Positions 11,586 to 22,336 of a DNA stretch of 64,000 bases are shown in pieces. Under the pieces are notes generated by a model. That model did no database searches. It was given only the letters and a program-made list of their open reading frames with translations, and was not told the origin of the DNA. This DNA comes from Penicillus capitatus (lineage: Eukaryota > Chlorophyta). The position numbers and the translations under genes were made by a program. The stretch lies in assembly GCA_965649825.1 (NCBI GenBank), contig OZ287700.1:1488001-1552000 (forward strand), in the 5' to 3' direction. Numbering within the stretch: the first letter of the stretch is position 1; each line of letters begins with the position of its first letter.

Positions 11586-13408
11586 ATGGAGAGAATCAAT
11601 GCATTTCGTTATGGTCCAACATTGGCGCTTTACGCTGCGAAAAGGGGATACACGCGAAACTTGAAGATGTTGATCCAGGCGGGTGTTGACATCGAAATCA
11701 GAGACCCAGATGGTCAACATCACCTCTCTGCCTTCATCTCCACCGACAGTGTGCTTTTTATGAAGGCATCGAGCATCCGGACGATGAAGGCTGTACCCCA
11801 TTGCTTTTGGCTGCAAAAACGGGAAACTACAGGGCTGTGAAATTCCTCACGGAATCCCGCGCAAACGTTCTCGCATGGTAAGGCCATCCCCCTTGGCAAT
11901 GCGTGGCATTTAATACACCTTCTGTTGATGTGCGCAGTTCGGAGGAAGATGTTTCAGCGTTGCAGTTTGCGTCTATCATTGGTCATACGAAGATCGTCGA
12001 ACTTCTCATCTCTTCTGGATGTAGCATTGATCACTATAGCTTTGACGGTTTCACTGCATTGCATTGTGCGGCAAAACACGGTCATGTAGACACCACAAGA
12101 TTATTGGTTCGAAGAGGGTGCGTCTTCTGTCGGAAGCCCCTCTGTTACACTTTTCATTTGGAATCTAGAGCGGATATCACAGCTAGGACCGGCAAACAAC
12201 ATACTCCATTGTCCCTGGCTGTAAAGCACGGACACCTTGGAGTTGTAAAGGTGTTAATTGGGTGCGGGGTCCACACGGAATTGGTTAAAAATAAAGTGCG
12301 TGGTCTGTCTATTATTGACAGAGATCGATTTCGCCGTCGTGACTGTCAGGGATTTACTCCATTACTGTTGGCCGCTAAGAAAGGACATACAGCTATTGTC
12401 AAGTATCTCATACTATCAGGAGCATGGTTGGGTGCAACCACCGATTCGCAATCATCCGCTTTGCATTTCGCTGCATTTTATGGACATAAAAACGTTGTCA
12501 AGTGTCTTATTGGTGCTGGGATTCGTCTCAACGCTCAAGAGTCGGAAGGATACACGCCCTTACACTTCGCTGCACAAGCTGGACATTACGGAGTAGTCAA
12601 GATTCTGTTAGGTAACACAACATCCTTGTTATGGATCGATCGATCGATCGATTTCGACAGACATGCCCTTTCATGACGGTTATGTTTGACAGAGGAAGGT
12701 GCGGATGTTGACAGAAGAACGTTGACCGGAGTGACGCCCCTGATCCTGGCATCTAAGAAATCGAACCCAAAAATCGTAAAGTTGTTACTTCAAGCCGGAG
12801 CCAATGTCGACGTGCAAACGGACCTGGGCTCCACCGCATTACACTTCGCAAGCTACTTTGGTCATAGTAAGGTTTCAAAGCTTTTGGTTATGCACGGAGC
12901 GAATCTGGAATTGCAAGAGGCAGAGGGGTTCACACCTTTACTCTTTGCCTCTCAAGAAGGACATTTGGCAATCGCGAGAAGTCTGGTGCGAAGTGGCGCG
13001 AATGTCAATGCCGCGACCATTAGGGGATTCACAGCATTGATGCTAGCAACGGATGGGGGATGGATTGAAATCGTTGACTATTTGATCACCGTTGGGGCAG
13101 ACGTGGATGCGACAACGCTGAAGAAGGAGAGTGCGATTCATTTGGCAGTCAAGGCTGGGTCGAATGACATATTGGAGTTGCTGGCTTGTGCCGGTGCCAA
13201 TCTGGATATGCCAGTAATGATATAGACATACGATGTTGCCTGCGAAGTGTCGACGTCTGTGTGCCTTGTGTGTTTGCAGGACGACCGAGGAAAGGTTCCT
13301 GTTGCATGGGCTGTTCGTTATGGGAATCGAGGCGCCATCCATGTACTGTTGGATCATGGGGCTCGGCCTGACATTGACGATGACGATGATGAACTCCTCG
13401 ACCTCTAA
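11586..13408 (+). CDS. Ankyrin-repeat-only protein, six or more exons
   Basis: Exons: 11586-11712, 11766-11877, 11938-12117, 12169-12611, 12693-13213 and 13280-13408, 503 residues, with all phases closing. The protein is almost entirely ankyrin repeats, about 13 copies of the 33-residue unit, with typical TPLxLAxxxGH and VxxLLxxGA motifs (TPLLLAAKKGH, TALHFASYFGHSK, TPLLFASQEGHLA). It ends in a short acidic tail (DDDDDELL). No signal peptide, membrane segment or catalytic domain is visible, so it is probably an intracellular scaffold. Within exon 4 a stretch around 12262-12329 interrupts one repeat and has GT...AG ends that would keep frame, so it may be a further 68-bp intron. The intron at 12612-12692 is longer (81 bp) and contains a short GATC repeat. 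Confidence 0.88.
12640..12657. repeat. GATC simple repeat inside an intron
   Basis: A run of about four GATC units (gatcgatcgatcgatcgat) lies inside the 12612-12692 intron of the ankyrin gene. It accounts for part of that intron's extra length relative to the ~50-bp norm. Confidence 0.8.
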
Positions 13409-14861
13409 GCTGGTTGGTCCATTCACATCTGCGCTGACGACGACGACCTGAAGAACGCACCCATGCACTAATTGTTAAGAGCAAATAATCGCAAGAAGGG
13501 GCTGGGGCAGACTGTTAGAAGCACACGAGTAGGGAGGGTCACGATCTCATCGTTATCCCAGCTGGACTGTCTAAGAAGCTGTGTGATTCGGTCGGGCTCT
13601 TTGTTTGGTGCGGTGTTAGAGAGCACGAATGGAACGCCTTTACATGCGAGCAAGCGAGCAAGCAAGCGAGTCTACTGCATTTGCTCCTTTTTGTTCATGT
13701 CCTTTTATACATATTCTGTCTGTCCAATGACGCGAACCGTCGAGGGCAAGAGTTGGCAATGCTTAGCACCTCGGCCTTGTCGACGACGACCTTTTGTGGA
13801 TTATCATCTCTGTTCACAGCTTTGGTGAATTTCTTGGTAACAAACACTTCTCGTGCTCTATCAGGCTTCGTATCTGTCGCTAAACCTTGCATATTTTGAC
13901 AGCATAAGAATCAGTGCATCTCCAGTTCTAGATGAGATTTATATCTAGTGATCTTTTCTAGTTTACATGTATCTTTCTCTCTTTATGTTCAGCGCACCTG
14001 CCTGACCCTGAAACCTAAGTCGCAGCAAAGATTCATCACAATTTGATTTCTAGCATCTTTGCATGCGTTCAATTTTGGCATCGGCTGCACTAGATCACGC
14101 ACGAACCTAGTGCGTGCCTCGTTGACACCGCCAATCAATATGTCTAGCGTCCTGAAAACTGATGACAATGAGTAGTCTCCTGGCCGTTTAATATTTCATT
14201 AGGCATTGCGCCTGCTTTCGATGTCGCACTGCTCTCAGAGTTCGTGCTATTCGATATCTCACTATCAAGTCCACTCCTAGCTCTAACTGTTATGCCATTC
14301 CACTCGCAGCCACCGATGTTTTCTTTCATTAGACGACTGTAACATTCCAAGAACCCTCTCTGAATGCACTAACGACCATATATCTTAATTCATGCCACAG
14401 GATCGTTGCCCTTGAAGAGCACCTGTGGCAGTTGCCGTACTCGACGTCTCTCTTGACGACGGACGCCATTCGCGACCAGATTTTGGCATGGACCTCAAGA
14501 AAGTCGATGACGCAGAGAGTACAAGTGGCACGCTCGTTGCCTTCAGAAAGAATGAGACATGCACAGCCATGCCTTAAGAGAACAAAAAAAGAATCGACGG
14601 CACGGTTCATTGAGCGAATAAATATCCGGTCTTGAGCGCGTCCGCTCCAGAGCATAACTCGCATTCCGTCGTCCGCTGTCCTTGCGTCGCGTTCGTTTCA
14701 AAAAGCAGAATCGCCTTTCCTGCCGCTGACTGGGCTCGCGAGTTCGGTCTCCCGTTCGAACACTCATACCTACAACTGAGCGTGCTTTTCTGATGCGAAC
14801 GTTGTCGAGAACAGTCGTTGACCATATCAAGCGACTTCTCAGACGTCGGTCCAACGAGACA
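13409..14861. other. Gene-poor spacer
   Basis: 1.45 kb without a supported gene. It contains a small GCAAGCGA-type imperfect repeat near 13645-13675 and otherwise ordinary sequence. ORFs on both strands from 14329 to 15049 show no domain. Confidence 0.4.
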
Positions 14862-16304
14862 ATGAATTGCAAACCGGTTGGCGACTCTCTCGCGAACGCA
14901 TTCACTGCACTCGAAGCCTGGATCGACGCTCTGCCGACAGACTGGAACGTGACCGTCACAGCCACGGTGCCCCTACCGTCCAACCTCAACTCCGAGGACA
15001 TTCGTCGCGTAAAGATATCGTTCGAATGGAACGAAAAGGTCCACGCCACGCAATAGGTTGCTCTCTATGCAACAACAGTGGATGACGCCGAGGTACTCTG
15101 CCACCGAATCGATATCCAGAATCCAAAGAGCTCGTTCACGCCGCTCCTCCTGCTCTCCGAAATGGTGAGATCTGAGTGTCATGCATGGATGGCGTTCTTG
15201 AAGGGAGATCGCCCTATGGTGTTTCCAGATCGCTTTTGCACATCCTCGTCTGCGCACTGCTGTGCGAGAGCACCTCAAATCTGAGAGTGTTCTCCACATT
15301 GCGATCCATGGACACGCTCAATGCCGAGAGCCAGCAGGGAAACTCTTTCTCCGACTGTGGGCTGCTGCTCTCCCGCAACAACACGCATCCGATGTCGTTC
15401 TCCTCTTGCACAGTTCTCTCGTGATCTCGGGCCTCTCTCGATGAGATGGCACCTCGTAGATCGGTCTGTTGCAGGAAAGCTTGAAATCTGAAGCTCTCGT
15501 GTGTATCTCTTCCATTGCGGCTGGTCATCCATTCCACTTGTACAGCGTCCGAGAAGCTTTGAAAACAGGAGGTTCTCCAACAGATGACACGCTTTTGTAT
15601 TTCTTTCGTCTCTATGCATCTACAGAAAACGCACAGGTGAACATCGAGATCCTCTGGCCCTCGGCACAGCATACGTTTACAGATCAAAGACAGCATTTCT
15701 CTGCTTCTCTTGTGGCTGCTTTTACAGAACCTATCCCAATGGCAGACCTTTTCGCTCTCCATGAATGAGGTTCTGGCGCTCGTCATCCAGCGCTGCAAAC
15801 AGAGCGAGGAAGCAAACATACAGCTCGCACTCCTCGATGGTCTGTCGGATTTGTACATGAACGCTGTGACATTAGAGTACACCTCTTGTCCTTCATCTAC
15901 GGTTAGATAATTCGTGGGTGTGTTACGTCCAGGTCTGTCTATTTTTGTGAAGGGATTGATCTTATTTCTGGTCTTCTCAATACCATGAGGCATTGTTCTT
16001 TCTTTCATGAAGCACTTCCATTTTGCGACTCGGTCGAGACGCCCTTCGAAGCCATTGCCAAACAGGCACGATACCTGATACAACATCCAGAAACTCAGAG
16101 TGCATTCAAGTATGTGATGTCCATTGAGTTAGCAGGCCGCGTATGGTCTGCGATTGACATTTCTCTAGATCAAGCGATATCTCACGCCAGTTGGCCAACA
16201 TCGCCAGCGATCAGGCGTTTCTCCAACACGAACGCTTCCATTCAATATCGGAGACGTACCTTCGACCCCTCCTCTGTGATACAGACCCAACGTCGTCTTT
16301 ATGA
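14862..16304 (+). CDS. Helical-repeat protein resembling 26S proteasome chaperone PSMD5/S5B, seven exons
   Basis: Proposed exons: 14862-15003, 15079-15164, 15229-15420, 15475-15636, 15683-15876, 15933-16109 and 16169-16304, with all phases closing. The first donor (15004) is the least certain. The product is an all-helical, Leu/Ala-rich protein without signal peptide or membrane segment. The segment order resembles PSMD5, a HEAT/ARM assembly chaperone of the proteasome base: an N-terminal 'ALEAWIDALP' helix, central short helices, and a C-terminal 'QSAFK...QLANIASD...YLRPLL' that recalls the YELIKALANS...YLSEGPYY end of PSMD5. This is a family guess by eye, so the gene symbol is left empty. 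Exon structure is better supported than function. Confidence 0.6.
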
Positions 16305-16523
16305 GCCCTCTTCTTGCATAAAAGGGCAATGCTACACAACGTAGAAATAACAGACGGACATTCTCTCTTTGCTAAATAATGGGCATCTTTCAAAAGCTTG
16401 CCTGCAATCCATATCTGTGCTATTCAAAGAGTGACGATTATTTGTGCTTATTTGCTAAAATGTTTCATAAGGGGGAAAGTGTGTGTACAGTGCAGAATAA
16501 GAACAACTGGTACTCTCTTGGGC

Positions 16524-17851
16524 TCAATCAAGAGTTTTTCGCAAAAGGTGCTTTTGATCCTGCCCAAAGAATCGAACAATACCTGGGCTTGTCCTTTCGG
16601 TCGTGTAGCCGAACTTCCTGTAAAGCTTCCCGGCAACATCGTCTTTCACCCTGTCTCACACATCTCAGAATGCGAAATCGCAAAAGAGTGTGATTTCACA
16701 GGAGATGTAGATAGATGTCCTTGATCGGCGTGCTTTGAACAATCTGCTCAGCTGCTTTGAGGAGCCTCGATGCATGCCCCTGTCTTCTGAACACAGGCTG
16801 CACCGCAATGTTGGAAACGTAAGCAGCGTCTTCTGGTGGATTAAGCAAGAGAAAGAGGGATCGAGATGAGGCAGATAAGGAAAGCTCTGCGGTACCCAGC
16901 AGCACCTCTCCTATACAAACGACCTATCAATACTCAAAGGACAGAAGAAGAGAACACGACGAGAAGAGGCTGGACCAACAACTGCTTCGTCATCCACGAC
17001 AGGAGAAGCTTCTTGTGGTACGACGTCCTCTTCCTGATACACAGCGATCAAAGGACAGGCATCGAAGGAGACCCAACTTGTGATGGAAATGCTTCCTCAA
17101 ATGCATCCATCTCCGCAGGTTCAGCCACTCTCTGAAGCGATCGCTCTTTGTCCTCATCGATCTCCATGCGAAAGCTGCTGAAGACGGTCGAGATGGTCTT
17201 GGCAGGTGCTGGTCGCATGTCCTCTAATTCAGGGACAGTCTGCGATGCCTCTTCTTCGTCCATTGCAGAGGGAAAACTGCGAAACATTGGCTGCAGGTAA
17301 CCCTCTGGTTTCACGTATGTATCCTGATCTCCGTTATCCACTGGCTCAAGCATTGCGACCAGGACCACACCATCCTTGTCCGACTGCAAGTAGTCTTCCA
17401 GATACCGTGTGATCTCTTTTCTCAACAGCCATCTGGACACGATAGACACATTGCGTCGTGGTAGGGATGGAGTTGTCTTCGACTTTAGAGTTCGAGTGTA
17501 ACCTAGGACGACGCTGAAGGTGTTTGCAAGGAGACAGGCGACGGCATCAATGTCATCTTTGCGAAGGGACCTTATGCGAACAATGCCGCTCTCCGTTTCT
17601 TCCTACATACTCTTACACGCTTCTCTGTCTCAATGCACTCGAAACACCACAACCTCAGCACAGAACCCTTGTAGTGGCGGCTCTACGTTTCCCTGCACGG
17701 CCAACAGCAACATCTTCACACCGAACGCAGCGTATCTCTGCTGGGATGCCACCTCCGTAAATGCCTGCGTCGTGGAGAGGGTCAGATCGGGTCCAGAAAC
17801 GCGAGTGAAGGAAAAGAACGTTGTGGCTCGTTGCAGACGCGAAGGTGTCAT
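16524..17851 (-). CDS. GNAT-family N-acetyltransferase with organelle presequence, five exons
   Basis: Exons on the minus strand: 17851-17654, 17602-17078, 17033-16983, 16923-16700 and 16650-16524, 374 residues. The first ~65 residues are Ser/Thr/Arg-rich with few acids, like a transit peptide. The GNAT fold follows: beta1 'IVRIRSLRKDDIDAVACLL', a long variable insert, beta4 'VLLGTAELSLS', then motif A 'AYVSNIAVQPVFRRQGHASRLL' with the R/Q-x-x-G-x-A acetyl-CoA loop. Motif B 'IYLHLL' and the C-terminal 'DDVAGKLYRKFGY' (N/D-x-x-A-x-x-LY-x-x-x-G-F/Y) complete it. Plastid GNATs of plants share this arrangement and acetylate protein N-termini and lysines. Substrate and organelle are inferred, not shown. 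Confidence 0.85.
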
Positions 17852-17886
17852 CGTGCCGATCGAATGTCGTCTCTGTTGCCCGCTTG

Positions 17887-18145
17887 AGAATGGTGCCACC
17901 CTAAGGATAGAATCGAACACGGGAGACGTCTTCGAAAGGACCTCACTCGAGTAGGCCGACACTTCGACGAGCTCTCGTTGGGAGCATTCTTTTCCCTAAC
18001 CGGAAGGGCTGTTGTACGACATCTATCCTTCGACGTCATGCACTCTCCACGTCTCGTCGCCCTTGCTTCTGTCGTGGCGTTTCTGACATACTTTGGCATC
18101 ACTCTCTACCGCCTTCTCGTAAACCCATACCCAGACGATGATTGA
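17887..18145 (+). other. Short open frame with one membrane segment, doubtful
   Basis: An open frame between the divergent GNAT and CBM20 genes has a possible start at 18039. It encodes one hydrophobic helix (LVALASVVAFLTYFGITLYRLLV) and an acidic end. No homology is recognised and the upstream part has no ATG. It may be a small membrane-protein gene, a terminal exon, or chance. Confidence 0.2.
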
Positions 18146-18386
18146 ACACCCGAGGCGCCCTCTTTTATTCTATCCTTTGAACATCTCACTCTTCCTTTGT
18201 GTCTAGGTGACTCTTTTTTCTCCTGTTCTCCACTGGACTCAGCGGAGCAAAGCTGAAGTCAAGGGGAGACAGAGCATAGACTTCATGACAGGCTGTGGGA
18301 TTCGTTCTTTGTTTGTTGTCGTTGTTGTGGAAGGATAATGATGTGACGTCCATTGCTGTGGTCATTCGCCGCTCTCCTCTATCTCC

Positions 18387-19167
18387 ATGAGAGTCCGCAC
18401 CTTGCGCCTCTCATCTGCTGCGCGTCGCGGCCGTCAACGCCGCCTCGATCTTTCATGTCACGCTCGAACTGCTCGGCGTGCACCTCCACGTGTCCGCGTT
18501 GCGTTTCAGCTGCCCTACCGCACGCGCTTTGGCCAAAGTGTGACTCTCGTCGGTTCAGGCCCATTGGGCGCGTGGGATCCACGACGAGCCATTTCGATGA
18601 CATGGACAAAAGGAGATATCTGGAAAGCAGACATCACAACGACAGACCTCGTGCCCGGTGACATCATCCACGTACATTTCAACCACGAACCCTGTCTCTA
18701 TGTATTCCTGTGATATTGTTCAGTATAAGTACGTCATCTGCAATGCCGATGGGGCGATCGAAGCATGGAAACCGGGAGAAGATCTTAATCTACGCGTCCC
18801 ATCTTCTCTTGAGAATGTGGATCAAGCCCAGCTGCACATCGTGGACACGTGGGATGGTGCCGTGCACGAAGTGGCCGTCGAGACGATCACTGACAAGAGC
18901 AGCGAAGAAAACAAGAGTGACAGTTCTCCAAAGCCATCGGCTGAGAGTTTCATGCTGTCAGCTTTAAAAAATTCCTATCAAGATTTGGAAGTGAAGCTGA
19001 ACGCCGCTCAGAGTCTGTTGGAAGTGACGACCGATCCAGGCGCAAAAGAGATGGTTCTGGCAGACAGAGAGCTGGCAATTGCAGCGAACAAAGCTTCGGC
19101 ACTGACCAAAGTCGTCGAGGCAGCTTCGCAAGAAGCAGAGATCCAGCAACAGAAACGTGGCTGCTGA
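18387..19167 (+). CDS. CBM20 starch-binding protein with C-terminal coiled coil, two exons
   Basis: Exon 1 is 18387-18671, then a 52-bp intron, then exon 2 at 18724-19167. The product has 242 residues. The N-terminus is strongly basic and Ser/Arg-rich (targeting-like). A CBM20 module spans about residues 37-125. It has the 'VAFQLPYRTRFGQSVTLVGS' strand, 'LGAWDP' and 'WKADI', then 'YKYVICNADGAIEAWKPGED', and it carries the conserved Trp/Lys glucan contacts. The rest is a charged linker and a predicted coiled coil (about 170-235), with no catalytic domain. Such CBM-plus-coiled-coil proteins act as scaffolds or targeting factors on starch or semi-amylopectin granules in other lineages. That role is inferred here. 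Confidence 0.82.
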
Positions 19168-19300
19168 GATGATCATCTCGACCCTTTCGCACTAGAGTAG
19201 AAAATCACACAAGGGATTGTATTGTTTGGTGGTCCCTGGTCCCATCGTTGCACAATCGAGTGCGATCGGTCCAGGGCGGGGGACTGGGAAATGGGCGTTA

Positions 19301-21145
19301 CTAAAGCATCTGGTGCAGTTGCTCCAGTACTTTGTCAACAACGTGCTGTAATCTAGACAGACGGTTCTCCGAATCGGGCTCCTGTGCCAGAGAGGCATCG
19401 ATGTGTTGCCGTATCTTGCATAGACGTGTCTTCATGGCTTCTAGCGCTTTGCGTTCGAGGACGCCAGAAATGGATGACTGTTCGGCTTGGTCTCGGACCA
19501 GGAGAAAGAGGTAGAGATTGAGGACGGCGCTGTATAGTTCTGCCCGTTCAATCACATCAGTCATGTTCTCCTTTTCCCTCAGCATCTTCTTCACGAGATC
19601 AAAAACATGAGGAGAGGCAAAAACGGATTTCATAGAATGTGTATTCCGGGCAGATACGACAGAATGTCGCAGTTGTTGAACCACGAGGGCAGCAATGTCA
19701 GAGAAGGGAACAAAAACCAATTCTTTGAAAAGCTGCCATCGTATGTCTTCTGTGCAGCTCTGTATCAGCAGAGATAATCGATCAGCTGCTTGGGCTTTGA
19801 TCACGCCAAGAGGATGCAGTTGCATATGATTGACAAGCTTCAGGCAGAGTTCCTTCAGATCATCGACATCTGACAAGGGATGTTTCTCGACGGCGGCAGG
19901 AATCATGCATAACCCTGCCAGAATGCATGGAGCTTGTGAAGCAGAGCTGTCAGCTGTCAACAGCATCTGGACAACAGAGAGATCACTATCTGTAAACAGT
20001 CGGGGAATGGTCGAGTATTGATGGGCTGCCCATTGAAGCATGCCACATCCTAATCTCAATTCTTGCTGTGTTTCGGAGACATCCTCCTCGTCTTCTTCAG
20101 AACGATTCCAGACCTCTGCCATGTGAGAGACGCTTTCTTGGATCGGACGTTGCGGAAAGGGCAGTGCTCTCAAGAGCGATCCGAGTTTTGTCGTCACTTC
20201 CTGCTCCATGCTTTTTCCTCCCTCTGCACAATTCTGCTGCAGGATGATCATCACAGACAACAAGCAGCTCAACGAGAGCACCACGAAAGCCATGGTCTCT
20301 TCAGAGACGACCTCGCCGCTTTCGTCGCCCTGCAACTCTCTGCCTGTTTGCAAGAAGGCGCAAATGGACGGTTCGCATTCGGACGTAGACAAATCTTCAC
20401 AGTCTTCCAACAATCTCTTCGCGGCTTTGTGTATCAACTGCAGGGCGATGGAAACAAATCGCTCACGTTTTCTTTGAATCCTCTGGATGCACATAGGCAG
20501 CATTCTTAGGCTGCTTTCAAGGACGGATAGCATTTCATCGACACTGCTCCTCTCCAAAAGCAACGACAGACCATCTGTCCATCCTACAGCAGCCGAACGT
20601 TATGTCCATCGGGACCTTCCTTGGTTGAATCTTACCTGTGAAGACCTCTCTCGCTGGGCCGTTCTGCGACATGATCTCCAGAATGGCGACGCTCAGATCG
20701 TGGCAACGTTGGGAGAGCGTCCCGCATACGAGACAAGGAGTGTAGAGATACAGTGTTGTCTGCTCTAACAGTTCTTCGATTCCTGGAGTGTCTTTGCGAA
20801 AGACCTCCTCCAGAGCCTCCAAAAGAGGCCGTGCCTTTTCCTCCTCGCTCTTTTCGTAGCAATCCATGAGCTCACACTGCAATATCTGAGCATTTTCGAC
20901 GAGAACATCCCCCTGTCCGATAGAACGCATAAGTGTGACCATCCAATTCATGACGCCAGATTTGCTCGGCTGTGCCGTGTGACAAACACAAGGTCAGTTC
21001 CAGGTGTCGCGCAGAATGCATTGACGGTGTCGTACAATCGGTTGTCGCGAAGGACCGCCGCGGCGAGACGATGGCGCTCTCGGCACAGTTTCCGCGACGT
21101 CTCCTCTCTGCTTGCGCTTCGATCCGTTGGCTCCAGAACATAACA
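19301..21145 (-). CDS. GLMN: Glomulin/ALF4-family protein, at least three exons, 5' end open
   Basis: Minus-strand exons: up to 21145 through 21026, 20969-20636 and 20574-19301 (introns 56 and 61 bp). No ATG is seen in the first piece, so either another 5' exon exists or translation starts at 20951 (MNWMVTLMRSIGQ). The protein is an all-helical HEAT-like repeat. The stretch 'GPAREVFTD...MLPMCIQRIQRKRERFVSIALQLI' parallels glomulin's 'PKELLLGLLE...LLQPLQTVIQKLHNKKAYSIGLAL'. Glomulin binds RBX1 and inhibits cullin-RING ubiquitin ligases; the plant ortholog is ALF4. The assignment rests on that segment and overall helical layout. It sits head-to-head with the uS12m gene. Confidence 0.65.
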
Positions 21146-21232
21146 TCAACGACGCGTCCACCGACGGTCAACGAAGAGTGAGAGCTCTCTCCTCTGCCGC
21201 TGTCCTTCTAGTTATGTCAGCAGGGATCGGAA

Positions 21233-22011
21233 ATGGACAGAGGGAAATGGATCTTCCCTGCCAACGTTCATGCGGTTGTTCTTTCCGTCGCCACCCACTT
21301 CGCCTTCAAAAGTGCAAGCAAGCTTTGGAGGGGAATGTGCTCTTCATTGGCATCTCGTGCCGGACAGAGATCGACGATTTGGGAGACTCTCCGATCCCGG
21401 ATGCTACAAGGAGACGTGATCGCGCTGAACAAGACCCCGCCGCCACCCGTTGTGCAGCCACCATGTCTCTTACATAACAGCGCTGCGAGATTTAGGAATG
21501 GCGCTTTCCGGCTGTCCATGTCCTGGAACGTCCAGTTGTCACAGACAGTGATATCTACGGAAGCATCTTTGCCATTACCATCAATCAGATTCTGCGAAAG
21601 AGAACAGGAAGAAAGCGGAAGCGCATTCCGAAGAAGCTCAAAAAATCGGCACTGGGCAACAGTCCACAGAGACGCGGCGTTGTGCTGCGTGTCTACACCA
21701 CGACACCAAAGAAACCCAACTCGGCATTGCGAAAAGTGGCAAAGATTCGGGTAACGACAGGATACGAAATCGTCGCACACATCCCGGGCGAAGGACACAA
21801 TCTCCAAGAACACGGTGTCGTCCTCATTCGCGGTCCAATCTCATCTCACTCAAACCTTCCTTCTCACACTTTTCTTTCAGGCGGTCGCGTCAAAGATCTG
21901 CCTGGTGTGAAGTATCGTGTGGTCCGTGGCGCTATGGATCTGCAAGGCGTGGTAAATCGCAAGACTGCTCGATCGAAGTATGGCACACCGAGATCGGACA
22001 AATCCAAATGA
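21233..22011 (+). CDS. MRPS12: Mitochondrial ribosomal protein uS12 (bacterial type), three exons
   Basis: Exons: 21233-21448, 21496-21832 and 21881-22011 (introns 47 and 48 bp), 227 residues with closed phases. Residues from about 105 onward form a complete bacterial-type S12: [16 protein letters not shown], the decoding-loop core '[16 protein letters not shown]', '[20 protein letters not shown]' and '[21 protein letters not shown]', then the SKYG end. The second intron falls inside the LIRG|GRV motif. An N-terminal extension of about 100 residues, partly basic and hydrophobic, serves as targeting region. The start could also be a later Met near 21332. The core resembles alpha-proteobacterial S12, so the mitochondrial small subunit is the likely site; plastid S12 is normally organelle-encoded. 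It would set decoding accuracy. Confidence 0.9.
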
Positions 22012-22336
22012 TGTGACGTGCGGAGACGACGTTGTACGACACCTTGGAGATTGTAAGCCATGCATCCTAGTGATTGAGAGACCTCCTTGTCGTTTCTCTG
22101 CAGCCGGCAATCTATAAACGGCACCGCGATCTTGGCAACTGTTCGCGATTCCTCTGAAGTTCACTATGCGCCGAACGCGTTCGGTAAGTCGAATCGCATG
22201 CCTTCCCAGCTGCGTGTCGCTTCGTTGCCGTACGCGAACGTCTTCTTCGGCTTTTCACTTCTGTCACTGTCTTGCGTGTTCTGCGCGTGTTCTGCATGAG
22301 AAGCGGCCAAATCGCCATGTGAATGCGTGTACAGCC
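22012..22336. other. Intergenic region, no gene recognised
   Basis: 325 bp between uS12m and PPIP5K on the same strand. Nothing recognisable apart from presumed 3' and 5' UTR. Confidence 0.4.

Noticed and set aside
15214-16086. 290-codon minus-strand open frame
   Set aside because: It is antisense to four exons of the PSMD5-like gene whose phases all close, and it shows no domain.
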